Source: Centipeda periodontii DSM 2778 (lineage in GTDB: Bacteria > Bacillota > Negativicutes > Selenomonadales > Selenomonadaceae). Taken from it: DNA of 64,000 nt. The stretch is from positions 740,422 through 804,421 of the forward strand of contig NZ_GL892076.1 in NCBI RefSeq assembly GCF_000213975.1, given 5' to 3'. The notes beneath the pieces were generated by a model. That model made no database searches, was not told where the DNA came from, and saw only the letters and a list, made by a program, of their open reading frames with translations. This document shows positions 27,979 to 37,563 of this stretch, piece by piece; the first letter of the stretch is position 1, and each line of letters begins with the position of its first letter. The position numbers were made by a program, and so were the translations under genes.

Positions 27979-29256
27979 ATGGAAACATTGGCCGGGATTA
28001 TTTTTGTCGTGATGTATATGGTGATTGTCTCGGAGAAGATTCACCGCACGGTCGCTGCGATGATCGGCGCGGTGCTCATGATGCTGCTCGGCATCCTCTC
28101 GCAGGAGGCCGCACTGCATCATGTGGACTTTGAGACGCTCGGGCTGCTCGTCGGCATGATGGTGCTCGTCGGTGTGACGAAGGAAACGGGGCTGTTCGAC
28201 TATGTGGCGATCAAGGCGGCAAAATCGGCGAAGGCGGAGCCGCGCCGCATTCTCGTCTATCTCTGCATCATCACGGCGGTCTTTTCCGCATTTCTCGACA
28301 ACGTGACGACCGTGCTCCTCATGGTGCCCGTGACATTCAGTATCACGAAGATCCTGAAGCTCGACCCCATGCCGTATCTTCTGACGCAGATCATCGCGTC
28401 AAACATCGGCGGCACGGCGACGCTCATCGGCGACCCGCCGAACATCATGATCGGCAGCGCGGTGAAGGAGCTGACCTTCGTCATGTTCATCGAGCATCTC
28501 GCGCCGATTGCGATCATCTGTATGACGGTCGTGCTGTTCATCATGTCTGCGATCTACCGTAAGAGCCTCGTCACGACGCCGGAACTGCAGGCGGAGCTGA
28601 TGCAGATGGACGAGAAGACGGCGATCACGGATCACAGTCTTCTGAAGCGTTCGCTCTTCGTGCTGGGGCTTACGATCCTCGGTTTTTTCACACACTCCTT
28701 TACACACATCGAGTCGTCGCTGATCGCTCTGACGGGCGGCTTCCTGCTGCTCCTCCTCGCGGGCGGCAGTGAGCATCTGGTGGAAAAGGCGATGCACTCT
28801 GTCGAGTGGCCGACGATCTTCTTCTTTATTGGTCTTTTCATTGCTGTTGGCGGGTTGATTGAGGTCGGCATTATCGCGCAGCTCGCGGAGACGGCGGTGG
28901 AGGCGACGGGTGGCAACCTCACGGCGACGGCGCTGCTGATCCTATGGATGAGTGCCATCATCTCGTCCGTGCTCGACAATATCCCGTTCGTTGCGACGAT
29001 GATCCCGCTCATTCAGAACATGGGCACAATGGGCATCACGAACCTCGAGCCGCTCTGGTGGTCGCTCGCACTCGGCGCGTGTCTCGGCGGCAACGGAACG
29101 CTCGTCGGCGCATCGGCAAACCTCATCGTGGCGGGCATGGCGGCGGAGCGCGGCGTGCACATCAGCTTCATCCGCTATTTCAAGATCGGCTTCCCGCTGA
29201 TGATTCTGACCATCGTGCTCTCGACGGTCTATGTGTATCTGCGGTATTTGTTGTAA
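27979..29256 (+). CDS. ArsB/NhaD-type anion permease
   Basis: 425 residues with 11-12 hydrophobic helices. The ion-transporter signature of the SLC13/ArsB/NhaD superfamily is seen twice as inverted halves: AFLDNVTTVLLMVPVTF with IGGTATLIGDPPNIMIG, and SSVLDNIPFVATMIPLI with LGGNGTLVGASANLIVAG. The GDPPN motif is diagnostic. Substrates in the family include arsenite, sodium/proton exchange and dicarboxylates, and the sequence alone does not decide. AAAAAGGAGGCG precedes the ATG. No ars genes are adjacent, so arsenite is not specially supported. Confidence 0.85.
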   Translation: METLAGIIFVVMYMVIVSEKIHRTVAAMIGAVLMMLLGILSQEAALHHVDFETLGLLVGMMVLVGVTKETGLFDYVAIKAAKSAKAEPRRILVYLCIITAVFSAFLDNVTTVLLMVPVTFSITKILKLDPMPYLLTQIIASNIGGTATLIGDPPNIMIGSAVKELTFVMFIEHLAPIAIICMTVVLFIMSAIYRKSLVTTPELQAELMQMDEKTAITDHSLLKRSLFVLGLTILGFFTHSFTHIESSLIALTGGFLLLLLAGGSEHLVEKAMHSVEWPTIFFFIGLFIAVGGLIEVGIIAQLAETAVEATGGNLTATALLILWMSAIISSVLDNIPFVATMIPLIQNMGTMGITNLEPLWWSLALGACLGGNGTLVGASANLIVAGMAAERGVHISFIRYFKIGFPLMILTIVLSTVYVYLRYLL

Positions 29257-29311
29257 ATCATTGGCAGGAAAATCCCCACACGGGGGCGAATCAATTCTAC
29301 AGAAATGTGTG

Positions 29312-29344
29312 AGAGACACCGACACAGTTTCGGTGTCTCTTTTT
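29312..29344 (+). terminator. Terminator after the permease
   Basis: AGAGACACCGA pairs with the CGGTGTCTCT side around eight bases and is followed by TTTTTG. Confidence 0.85.
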
Positions 29345-29370
29345 GTCCCACAAGAAAAGGGAGAGAGCCT

Positions 29371-29949
29371 ATGTTTATACTTGCGTCAGCATCGCCGCGG
29401 CGGCGTGCGCTCCTGCGGCAGATTGGGGCAAGGTTCGTCTCGATCACGCCCGCCGTCGATGAGGTGAAGGATGCGGAGCGGCCGCGCGACGCTGTGATTT
29501 GCAATGCGCTGATGAAGGCGCGCAAGGTGGCGGAGGAGTACCCGGAACACGCCGTTCTTGGTGCGGATACTGCTGTCGTTCTGAACGGGCAGTCCTTCGG
29601 AAAGCCGAAGGACGCCGCCGAGGCACGCTATATGCTTGCGCAGCTCGAGGGGCGCCAGCATACCGTGCTTACGGGGATTGCGTGGATTGTGGACGGGCGC
29701 GAGTACACGGACGCGGCAGAGACGATCGTGCGCTTTGCGCCGATGACGGAGGCGGAGATCGCCGCCTATGTCGCTTTGGGCGAGCCGATGGGCAAGGCGG
29801 GCGCGTACGCGATTCAGGGGCGTGCGGCGATCTACATCGAGGAGATGCACGGCTCGTTCTCAAACGTGGTCGGACTGCCGCTCCATGCGGTTGCGACGCT
29901 GGCACGGAAGGCGGGCATCACGATGGAGGGCGGCGATGAATCTGCGTGA
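29371..29949 (+). CDS. maf: Maf nucleoside triphosphate pyrophosphatase
   Basis: 192 residues starting MFILASASPRRRALL, the classic SxSPRR entry motif. GADTAVVL and MGKAGAYAIQGRAAIYIEE are the other conserved blocks. Maf proteins hydrolyse non-canonical or modified NTPs (dTTP/UTP type for YhdE-like members) to monophosphates, keeping them out of nucleic acid; some also affect septum formation. The ATG at 29371 has AGGGAGAG upstream; the longer open frame from 29305 runs through the preceding terminator and is rejected. It overlaps radC by 14 bases. Confidence 0.93.
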   Translation: MFILASASPRRRALLRQIGARFVSITPAVDEVKDAERPRDAVICNALMKARKVAEEYPEHAVLGADTAVVLNGQSFGKPKDAAEARYMLAQLEGRQHTVLTGIAWIVDGREYTDAAETIVRFAPMTEAEIAAYVALGEPMGKAGAYAIQGRAAIYIEEMHGSFSNVVGLPLHAVATLARKAGITMEGGDESA

Positions 29950-30613
29950 TCTGCCTGCGGGCGAGCTGCCGCGTGAGCGATTGATCGAACGCGGTGCACA
30001 GGCGCTCAGTGATGCGGAGCTGCTTGCCATTCTCCTGCGGACGGGGCGGCGGGGCGAGAATGTACTGGAACTTGCGCACGGGATTGTGGCGCGGTTTCGT
30101 GAAACGGGGCTTTCCGAGATCCTCGCGATGCCCTGTGCGGAGTTTGCACGCATCCCGGGCATCGGCATGGCAAAGGCGGCGACCGTGCTCGCCGCGCTCG
30201 AACTTGGACGGCGTGCACAGCGTACGGCGAAGAGCCGCCCGCGTATCAGCGAGGCGCAGGATGTGGCAGAGCTGCTGCGCTCGCGCCTCGCTGCGGAGAA
30301 GCGCGAACACTTTCTCGTCCTGCCGCTGAGTTCGAAGAACGAGGTGCTGATGGTCGCGGACGTGTCCGTCGGCACACTCACGAATACGCTCGTGCATCCG
30401 CGTGAGGTGTTCGAGCCGGCGATCCGCTGCGGAGCGGCGCACATCATCCTCGTGCACAACCATCCGAGCGGCGACCCTGCACCGAGCACCGAGGACCATC
30501 GCCTCACGCGCATCCTCAAGGAGGCGGGCGCGCTGCTCGGCATCCCCGTCACCGATCATGTGATTCTCGGAGGAGCGGAGTTTTTCAGCTTTTCCGAAGA
30601 GGGGATGTTATAG
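29936..30613 (+). CDS. radC: RadC family protein (JAB/MPN domain)
   Basis: 225 residues. The N-terminal third has a helix-hairpin-helix (RIPGIGMAKAATVLAALEL). The C-terminal domain carries the JAMM metal motif HNHPSGDPAPSTEDHRLT, with two His and the Asp seen. The family's role in DNA repair is unproven; the domain looks like a metalloprotease. The ATG lies inside the end of maf with GGAGGGCGGCG before it, so the two genes are coupled, the maf-radC pair common in Firmicutes. Confidence 0.92.
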   Translation: MNLRDLPAGELPRERLIERGAQALSDAELLAILLRTGRRGENVLELAHGIVARFRETGLSEILAMPCAEFARIPGIGMAKAATVLAALELGRRAQRTAKSRPRISEAQDVAELLRSRLAAEKREHFLVLPLSSKNEVLMVADVSVGTLTNTLVHPREVFEPAIRCGAAHIILVHNHPSGDPAPSTEDHRLTRILKEAGALLGIPVTDHVILGGAEFFSFSEEGML

Positions 30614-30719
30614 GCATATACTTTTTTTTCACAGAGAGAGGATTTCCCCCTTCAATCATCGAAATATACTGATACCTTAGGAAATGTTTCTTGTTAAAAC
30701 GTGATTAGGAGGGATTAGG

Positions 30720-31100
30720 ATGAGCAAGATCAAAAAGATTCTCGTTCCGGTCGATGGATCGGTCAATGGCTGCAAGGCGGTCGATGAGGCGATCTTCTTT
30801 GCGGAGAAATGCGATGCGGAGCTCGACTTCGTTTATGTTGCGAGCAACATCAACAAGGACATTCCGAGCCACATCGTCTTTGACCGCATCTGGGAGAAGC
30901 TGTCGGACGAGCGCAAGGCGCGCAAGCACGTCAAGAGCGGGCACATCGCGAGGGGTATTCTCGAAGTCGCGGACGAAGAGGGGAGCGATATCATCATCAT
31001 GGGCAGCCGCGGGCTCGGCCTCCTCAAGGGGGTTCTCATCGGCAGCGTCAGCCAGAAGGTGATCGAGGAGTCGAAGATCCCCGTCATGGTGATCAAATAG
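30720..31100 (+). CDS. Universal stress protein (UspA family)
   Basis: 126 residues. Starts KKILVPVDGS (strand 1 and the ATP-binding Asp region) and ends with GSRGLGLLKGVLIGSVS, the G-2x-G-9x-GS nucleotide-binding motif of ATP-binding UspA proteins. It is about 15 residues shorter than usual, the loss being in the central helix. A GGAGGG site lies upstream. The next gene (dgt) starts 16 bases after its stop, so they may be one transcript. Confidence 0.9.
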   Translation: MSKIKKILVPVDGSVNGCKAVDEAIFFAEKCDAELDFVYVASNINKDIPSHIVFDRIWEKLSDERKARKHVKSGHIARGILEVADEEGSDIIIMGSRGLGLLKGVLIGSVSQKVIEESKIPVMVIK

Positions 31101-31116
31101 GCGGGAGGTGGCAGCC

Positions 31117-32124
31117 TTGACCGTTCGGGAGCGGCTTGAGGCGCAGGAGAACGCACTCCTTTCACCGCTGGCTGCGCGCAGTGCAAAAGCAAAACGCAGC
31201 CATCCAATGGAGGAGTGTCCCTTCCGCACGAAATTCCAGCGGGACCGCGACCGCATCCTCCACTCCAAGTCGTTCCGTCGGCTCAAGCACAAGACGCAGG
31301 TCTACATCGTCGCGGGCGATCATTACCGCACGCGCATGACGCACAGCCTTGAGGTCGCGCAGATCTCGCGCACGATTGCGCGCGGGCTGCAGCTGAATGA
31401 GGATCTGACGGAGGCGATCGCGCTCGGGCACGATGTCGGACACACGCCGTTCGGGCATGCGGGCGAGGCGGTCATGGAGGAGATCACGGGACATTTTGCC
31501 CATAACGAGCAGAGTCTGCGCATGGTCGAGATCCTTGAGCGCGGCGGGCATGGACTGAATCTCACGAATGAGGTGCGCGACGGGATCCTGAACCACACAG
31601 GCAAGGGGATGCCGACCACGTTCGAGGGGCGGATCGTACGCATTGCCGATCGTATTGCCTACCTCTGTCATGACTATGACGACAGCATCCGCGCAGGTCT
31701 TCTGACGCCCACGGAACTGCCCGCCGAGGTGCGCGACGCATTTGGTACGGACACCTCTGCCATGATTACAAGCATGGTGTCGGATATGATCGTCACCTCG
31801 GAGGCGCGCGGCGATGCGACGCTCTCGGCGCCCGTACAGCGTGTGATGGATGCGTTTCGTGCATTTATGTTTGAGCGCATCTACCACTCCAAGACGCTCG
31901 CGCACGAGCGTGCACAGGCGGGCTTCGTTCTGCGTGCGCTGATGGATCACTTCACCGTGTATTTCCATACGCTCCCGCAGGAGTTTCGGGATCGAGAGGA
32001 GAAGTGGGGGCGTGAGCAGTGCGTGGTGGACTATGTGGCGGGGCTGACGGACAGCTTCGCGGTGTCGCTCTTCCGCGAGATCTACATCCCGCCCGTGGAT
32101 CAGATGACGATCAAGCCGATATAA
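31117..32124 (+). CDS. dgt: dGTPase-type HD triphosphohydrolase
   Basis: 335 residues. The HD motif is seen as HSLEVAQ and ALGHDVGHTPFGHAGE, with the RTRMTHSLE and NHTGKG blocks typical of deoxyguanosinetriphosphate triphosphohydrolase-like proteins, which cut dNTPs to nucleoside and tripolyphosphate. GGGAGG lies eight bases before the TTG at 31117, which is therefore the likely start; the GTG at 31108 overlaps that site. The place just before dnaG is common in Firmicutes. Confidence 0.9.
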   Translation: MTVRERLEAQENALLSPLAARSAKAKRSHPMEECPFRTKFQRDRDRILHSKSFRRLKHKTQVYIVAGDHYRTRMTHSLEVAQISRTIARGLQLNEDLTEAIALGHDVGHTPFGHAGEAVMEEITGHFAHNEQSLRMVEILERGGHGLNLTNEVRDGILNHTGKGMPTTFEGRIVRIADRIAYLCHDYDDSIRAGLLTPTELPAEVRDAFGTDTSAMITSMVSDMIVTSEARGDATLSAPVQRVMDAFRAFMFERIYHSKTLAHERAQAGFVLRALMDHFTVYFHTLPQEFRDREEKWGREQCVVDYVAGLTDSFAVSLFREIYIPPVDQMTIKPI

Positions 32125-32136
32125 AAGGAGATACCT

Positions 32137-33918
32137 ATGCGTGACCCAAGGATGGAGGCCTTTGTGCAGCAGGTGCGCGCGCAGACCGACATCCTTGCCG
32201 TCGTGCAGGGCTACGTTCCGCTGAAGCGCAAGGGCAACCGCTACTGGGGCTGCTGCCCCTTCCACAACGAAAAGACAGCGTCGTTCTCCGTCGTGCCCGC
32301 CGACGGTTTCTTCTACTGCTTCGGCTGCCACGCGGGCGGCGATGTGTTCAAATTCATCTCGCTCATCGAGCAGATCACGCCGTTCGAGGCGATCAAGCGG
32401 CAGGCGGAGCAGCTGGGCATCCCGCTGCCCGAGCGCAAGCGCGACCCGCGCGAGGAGGCACGTCTCAGGGAGCTCGACGATCTCAGGAAGGTCAACGCAC
32501 TCGCACGCGACTTCTTTCACAACTGCCTGACGATGACGCGTTACGGTGCGGCTGGAAAAGCCTATCTTGCGGGGCGCGGCATTACGGAGGAGACGATCGC
32601 GCGCTATGGCATCGGCTTTGCGCCCGACGCGTGGTCAAAGCTCGCCGATGCGTTCCAAAAGCGCGGCATATCGGAGGACATTCTTGTAACGGCGGGGCTC
32701 GCCGTTCGTCGGGAGCGCGGCGGTGGCGTCTACGATCGGTTCCGCAATCGTGTCATCATCCCCATCGCGGATGAGCGCGGACGCATTGTCGGATTCGGCG
32801 GGCGCGCGCTCGGTGACGCGCAGCCGAAGTATCTGAATACGGCGGAAACGCCCGTATTTAACAAACGCAGGCTGCTCTTCGGTCTTGACCGTGCACATCG
32901 CAGTATTGCGAGCGAGGGCTGTGCGATCGTGGTTGAGGGCTATATGGATGCCATCGCCGCGTGGGAGGCGGGCGTGACGAATGTCGTTGCAACGCTCGGC
33001 ACCTCGTTCACGAGCGATCATGCAGGGATCCTCCTGCGCCGTGCGCCGCGCATTGTATTCTGCTATGACAGCGATACCGCAGGGCAGGAGGCGACACTGC
33101 GCGCACTCGCTGCCGTACGTGGCCGTGCGGCAGAGGTGCGTGTTCTCCTTCTGCCCGACGGCAAGGATCCCGATGAGTATGTCCGCACACACGGTGCGGA
33201 GGCGCTTCGTGCACTCGTAGAAACAGCTGTTCCTGCGCCTGTGTTCCGTCTGCGCCATGTCCGCACGCATATGACGGACACGGTGGAGGGGCGCCGCGCA
33301 GCACTCAGAGAAATGCTGCCCGTGCTCGCAGAGCTCGATGAGATCACGCGCGCCGCCTATGTGCGGCAGACGGCGGCAGAGCTCTTCCTCGACGAGGGCA
33401 TGGTGACGGATGCCCTGCGCTCCTTCCTGCGGCACGGCGGAGCAGAGCCTGTGTCATCCGCAGCGACACAGCGTGTCCCCACGCATCGTTCGGATCCTGT
33501 GCTGCGCCGTGCCGGCCGTGAGGTCATTGCGGCTCTTTGGCGCGATTCTGCGCTTCTCACTGAAATTTTATCTTTGATTCCGCTCGCGCATTTTCCCGAT
33601 GAAGGCATCGGTGAAATCCTGCGCGCGATGGAGAAACACCATGCAGCAGGCGGTGCATTCGATGCGGATTTTATCGCTGCTCAACCTACAGCGGCGGGGG
33701 CTGAGCTCTCTCGCGCACTCGTGGAGGAGGGGCATACGGCGGACTCCTATCGCGAGGCGTTGGGTACGCTGCGGAGGGCATATCTCACGGCCGAATTGGC
33801 TCGACACACACGCCGTGCGGAGGAACTGTTGCAAGAAGGAAAAGCGGGATACATTGACGAATTAAACGAAGTAAAGAGAATTCAAGACGAGATCGCCCGT
33901 GAAAATCCGCACACGTAA
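32137..33918 (+). CDS. dnaG: DNA primase
   Basis: 593 residues. The N-terminal zinc ribbon is CPFHNEKTASFSV followed by FYCFGCHAGGD (Cys-His-Cys-Cys). The TOPRIM core has VVEGYMD (Glu) and FCYDSDTAG (Asp-x-Asp). The C-terminal helicase-binding domain is present but divergent. It makes RNA primers at the replication fork. It is 12 bp downstream of dgt and upstream of two sigma genes, resembling the macromolecular synthesis operon (dnaG-rpoD). Note about 95 bp of AT-rich DNA before the first sigma gene, which probably carries a separate promoter. Confidence 0.96.
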   Translation: MRDPRMEAFVQQVRAQTDILAVVQGYVPLKRKGNRYWGCCPFHNEKTASFSVVPADGFFYCFGCHAGGDVFKFISLIEQITPFEAIKRQAEQLGIPLPERKRDPREEARLRELDDLRKVNALARDFFHNCLTMTRYGAAGKAYLAGRGITEETIARYGIGFAPDAWSKLADAFQKRGISEDILVTAGLAVRRERGGGVYDRFRNRVIIPIADERGRIVGFGGRALGDAQPKYLNTAETPVFNKRRLLFGLDRAHRSIASEGCAIVVEGYMDAIAAWEAGVTNVVATLGTSFTSDHAGILLRRAPRIVFCYDSDTAGQEATLRALAAVRGRAAEVRVLLLPDGKDPDEYVRTHGAEALRALVETAVPAPVFRLRHVRTHMTDTVEGRRAALREMLPVLAELDEITRAAYVRQTAAELFLDEGMVTDALRSFLRHGGAEPVSSAATQRVPTHRSDPVLRRAGREVIAALWRDSALLTEILSLIPLAHFPDEGIGEILRAMEKHHAAGGAFDADFIAAQPTAAGAELSRALVEEGHTADSYREALGTLRRAYLTAELARHTRRAEELLQEGKAGYIDELNEVKRIQDEIARENPHT

Positions 33919-34012
33919 TTTCGAGAAGCACTTTAGTATTTATACATTCGCAACGATATATTAAATGATATTTTTTATTAGATAATACTACGAACTGAAA
34001 GGAGGGGGTATC

Positions 34013-35155
34013 ATGCAGACGGCAGCAGTACGCATGGAACGGGAAGATATGCACAGAATGGGAAATTTGGATGAGCTTGTAGCAAAGGGAAAGGCAAACG
34101 GCGGCACACTGACCTGTGGAGAACTCATCGAGGCGTTTGTCGAGTGGACAATGACCCCCGACGCAATGGATGGGCTCTATCAGCGGCTCAGCGATGACAA
34201 CATTGAGATTGTTGACGATACGGTGGTTGACGAGGGCGGCGATGATGACGTTCTCGAACCCGTCGATGAACTGGATAAGGACGAGGCGGAGATTGAGATC
34301 GACCTCAGCGTGCCCGAGGGAGTTGCGCTTGATGATCCCGTCCGCATGTACCTCAAAGAGATCGGTCGTGTTCCTCTGCTGACGGCAGAGGAGGAGGTCG
34401 AGCTCGCGCGGCGCATGGAGGCGGGCGACGAGAGTGCACGTCATCGGCTCGAGGAGGCAAACCTGCGCCTCGTCGTGAGCATTGCAAAACGCTACGTCGG
34501 ACGAGGCATGCTCTTTCTCGATCTCATTCAGGAGGGCAATCTCGGACTCCTCAAGGCGGTTGAGAAGTTCGACTACAGCAAGGGCTATAAGTTCAGTACC
34601 TATGCGACGTGGTGGATTCGGCAGGCGATTACGCGTGCAATCGCCGATCAGGCACGCACGATCCGCATTCCCGTTCACATGGTTGAGACCATCAATAAAT
34701 ACATCCGCATTTCGCGGCAGCTCCTACAGGAACTCGGACGCGATCCGATACCGGAAGAGGTCGCGAAGCACATGGGGCTGAGTACCGCGCGCGTGCGTGA
34801 GATCATGAAGATCGCGCAGGAGCCCGTGTCGCTCGAAACGCCGATCGGTGAGGAGGAGGACTCCCACCTCGGCGACTTTATCGAGGATGAGGCTGCGCTG
34901 GATCCCGCCGACGCAGCGTCCATGATGCTGCTCAAGGAACAGATCTCGGAGGTGCTCAAGACGCTCGCTCCGCGTGAGGCGGAGGTGCTGCGCCTGCGCT
35001 TTGGACTCGAGGACGGACGTTCGCGCACGCTCGAGGAGGTCGGGCAGAGTTTCGGCGTAACGCGCGAGCGCATTCGCCAGATCGAGGCGAAGGCACTTCG
35101 GAAGCTCCGGCACCCCGTACGTCTGCGCAAATTACAGGGAAATTTTGATCTTTGA
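34013..35155 (+). CDS. RpoD-like sigma factor, divergent copy
   Basis: 380 residues. Regions 1.2, 2, 3 and 4 are complete: [28 protein letters not shown] (region 2.4) and [18 protein letters not shown] (region 4.2). Region 1.1 is present but altered, and the C-terminus ends [14 protein letters not shown] instead of the usual HPSRSKxLxDFL. The recognition helices are the same as in the downstream copy, so both should read the same promoters. The start follows AAAGGAGGGGG. It is separated from rpoD (35197) by 41 bp, a tandem duplication. Confidence 0.9.
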   Translation: MQTAAVRMEREDMHRMGNLDELVAKGKANGGTLTCGELIEAFVEWTMTPDAMDGLYQRLSDDNIEIVDDTVVDEGGDDDVLEPVDELDKDEAEIEIDLSVPEGVALDDPVRMYLKEIGRVPLLTAEEEVELARRMEAGDESARHRLEEANLRLVVSIAKRYVGRGMLFLDLIQEGNLGLLKAVEKFDYSKGYKFSTYATWWIRQAITRAIADQARTIRIPVHMVETINKYIRISRQLLQELGRDPIPEEVAKHMGLSTARVREIMKIAQEPVSLETPIGEEEDSHLGDFIEDEAALDPADAASMMLLKEQISEVLKTLAPREAEVLRLRFGLEDGRSRTLEEVGQSFGVTRERIRQIEAKALRKLRHPVRLRKLQGNFDL

Positions 35156-35196
35156 GACAAGATCGTCTCACGAATACATGATAGGAGGAGCGCACT

Positions 35197-36315
<1,119 letters not shown>

Positions 36316-36344
36316 TTGACGCGTGCGGAGAAATATCGTATAAT
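36316..36344 (+). promoter_or_regulatory. Promoter of antitoxin RNA 1
   Basis: TTGACG and TATAAT with exactly 17 bp between, starting on the base after the rpoD stop codon. Transcription should begin near 36351. Confidence 0.85.
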
Positions 36345-36350
36345 AAGCAT

Positions 36351-36445
36351 ACAAAAGGGGCACTGCCGGTAAAACGGTCAGTTCCCGAACTCAGTATTAG
36401 GTAAGATTACCCGCCTAAAGTTGGTACCTGCAGGCGGGTTCTCTT
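36351..36445 (+). ncRNA. Predicted type I antitoxin RNA 1
   Basis: About 95 nt from the predicted start to the hairpin ACCCGCCT/AGGCGGGT (36409-36439). It has no open frame. Its 3' end overlaps, on the opposite strand, the end of the toxin mRNA at 36444-36518, so the two RNAs can pair. The arrangement is that of TxpA/RatA-like type I systems. The same layout recurs at 53134-53500. Confidence 0.7.
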
Positions 36446-36518
36446 ATGCCCTTAAGGCTACGACACAGATCGTTATGAGAAACACGACTGTTAAAAAATC
36501 GTAAAGAGTCATAAGCAT
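36444..36518 (-). CDS. Holin-like type I toxin peptide 1 (24 aa)
   Basis: A 24-residue peptide, MLMTLYDFLTVVFLITICVV followed by ALRA. It is one hydrophobic helix with a short polar start, as in the Hol_Tox (PF16935) family of putative holin-like toxins that insert in the cell membrane. A strong AAGGGGGG ribosome site is locked in the hairpin CCCCTTGGAAGGGG, typical of translation-limited type I toxins. It has its own promoter and an antisense RNA. The homologous locus at 53426-53500 keeps length and pattern (MLM...FL..VFL.TIC.VA..A), which supports coding. Confidence 0.8.
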   Translation of the reverse strand: MLMTLYDFLTVVFLITICVVALRA

Positions 36519-36570
36519 CGCCCCCCTTCCAAGGGGACTAACCGCCTACCGTATGGCAGTGCCTGTTTTG

Positions 36571-36599
36571 ATTATAACACGCATGTTTTTTATGCACAA
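36571..36599 (-). promoter_or_regulatory. Promoter of toxin mRNA 1
   Basis: On the minus strand TTGTGC (36599-36594) and TATAAT (36576-36571) with a 17-bp spacer. Transcription would start near 36564, leaving a leader of about 45 nt. Confidence 0.7.
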
Positions 36600-36611
36600 G
36601 CAATATTTCCC

Positions 36612-36640
36612 TTGACAAGGCGGCGTATAGCCCTTATAAT
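36612..36640 (+). promoter_or_regulatory. Promoter of tRNA-Asn
   Basis: A perfect consensus: TTGACA, 17 bp, TATAAT, ending 17 bp before the tRNA. Confidence 0.92.
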
Positions 36641-36657
36641 ACGCATGTCTGACACAT

Positions 36658-36733
36658 TCCTCGATAGCTCAGTCGGTAGAGCGTCTGACTGTTAATCAGA
36701 ATGTCACTGGTTCGAGTCCAGTTCGAGGAGCCA
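36658..36733 (+). tRNA. tRNA-Asn (GTT)
   Basis: Cloverleaf with acceptor TCCTCGA/TCGAGGA, anticodon stem TCTGA/TCAGA and loop CTGTTAA giving anticodon GTT, T-loop GGTTCGAGTCC, and an encoded CCA end. Confidence 0.97.
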
Positions 36734-36744
36734 TTTGCAACAAC

Positions 36745-36776
36745 AGGAGTGTAACGCAGCAGTTACACTCCTTTCT
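36745..36776 (+). terminator. Terminator of tRNA-Asn
   Basis: AGGAGTGTAAC pairs perfectly with GTTACACTCCT around six bases and is followed by TTCTT. Confidence 0.85.
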
Positions 36777-36856
36777 TATGTCTATGTGAAATCATCTGTG
36801 GTGTGAGCCCCACGCAGTCAGATACCGTCTGAGCATTATGGGAGAGGGGAGAAGAG

Positions 36857-37546
36857 ATGCAGCTCGATGCACGGCTTGCGGCGATTGCCGCGTTTGTGCC
36901 GCATGGGACGGCGCTTGCGGACATCGGTGCCGATCATGCCTACCTTGCCGCAACCCTCGTCATGAAGGGGATCGCGCGGCGCGCCGTCGTCGGCGACCTC
37001 AGTGCGGGGGCATGTGCGGCGGCGCGACGCACCGCCCTGACACAGCGGCTCACGCGCGAGATCGACGTGCGGCAGGGGGACGGGCTCTCCGTGCTTACGC
37101 CCGGCGAGGCGGAGTCCATCGTCATTGCGGGGATGGGCGGCGCACTGATCGCAGAAATCCTTTCGGGTGCGCCTGTTGTCCTCACGAGCGTGCAGACCCT
37201 CGTCCTCCAGCCCATGAACGGTGCGGCAAAGCTGCGCCGCTGGCTCTATGAAAACGGCTGGGATATTGTCGATGAGACGCTTGCACGCGCGGGCGGACAT
37301 CTCTATGAGATCATCCGTGCCGAGCACGGTGCGGCAGAGCTGCCCGACGACGTGCTGCTCCATATCGGTGCACGTCTCTTTGAAAAGCGCGATCCTTTGC
37401 TCAAAGCGCATATCGAGGGCAAGATCGCGAAGCTCACGCGTGCCGCAGGGGGCATGAATACGAGCGCTGCGGCACGGCAGAGTGCAGAGTATCGCGAAAC
37501 GGTATCGTTGCTTGCTGCGCTGCGGACGATGCTTGCATTATATTGA
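36857..37546 (+). CDS. trmK: tRNA (adenine(22)-N1)-methyltransferase
   Basis: 229 residues. A class I SAM methyltransferase with ADIGADHAYL (motif I), VVGDLSAGAC, and IAGMGGALIAEIL, followed by LVLQPMNGAAKLRRWLYENG, the LQP-N block of TrmK. It would methylate A22 in bacterial tRNAs. GGAGAGGGGAGAAG precedes the ATG. It is followed 17 bp later by nif3, and rpoD-trmK-nif3 is a common Firmicute order, here with the toxin locus and tRNA inserted. Confidence 0.92.
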   Translation: MQLDARLAAIAAFVPHGTALADIGADHAYLAATLVMKGIARRAVVGDLSAGACAAARRTALTQRLTREIDVRQGDGLSVLTPGEAESIVIAGMGGALIAEILSGAPVVLTSVQTLVLQPMNGAAKLRRWLYENGWDIVDETLARAGGHLYEIIRAEHGAAELPDDVLLHIGARLFEKRDPLLKAHIEGKIAKLTRAAGGMNTSAAARQSAEYRETVSLLAALRTMLALY

Positions 37547-37563
37547 GGAAAAGGAGGACGCCC

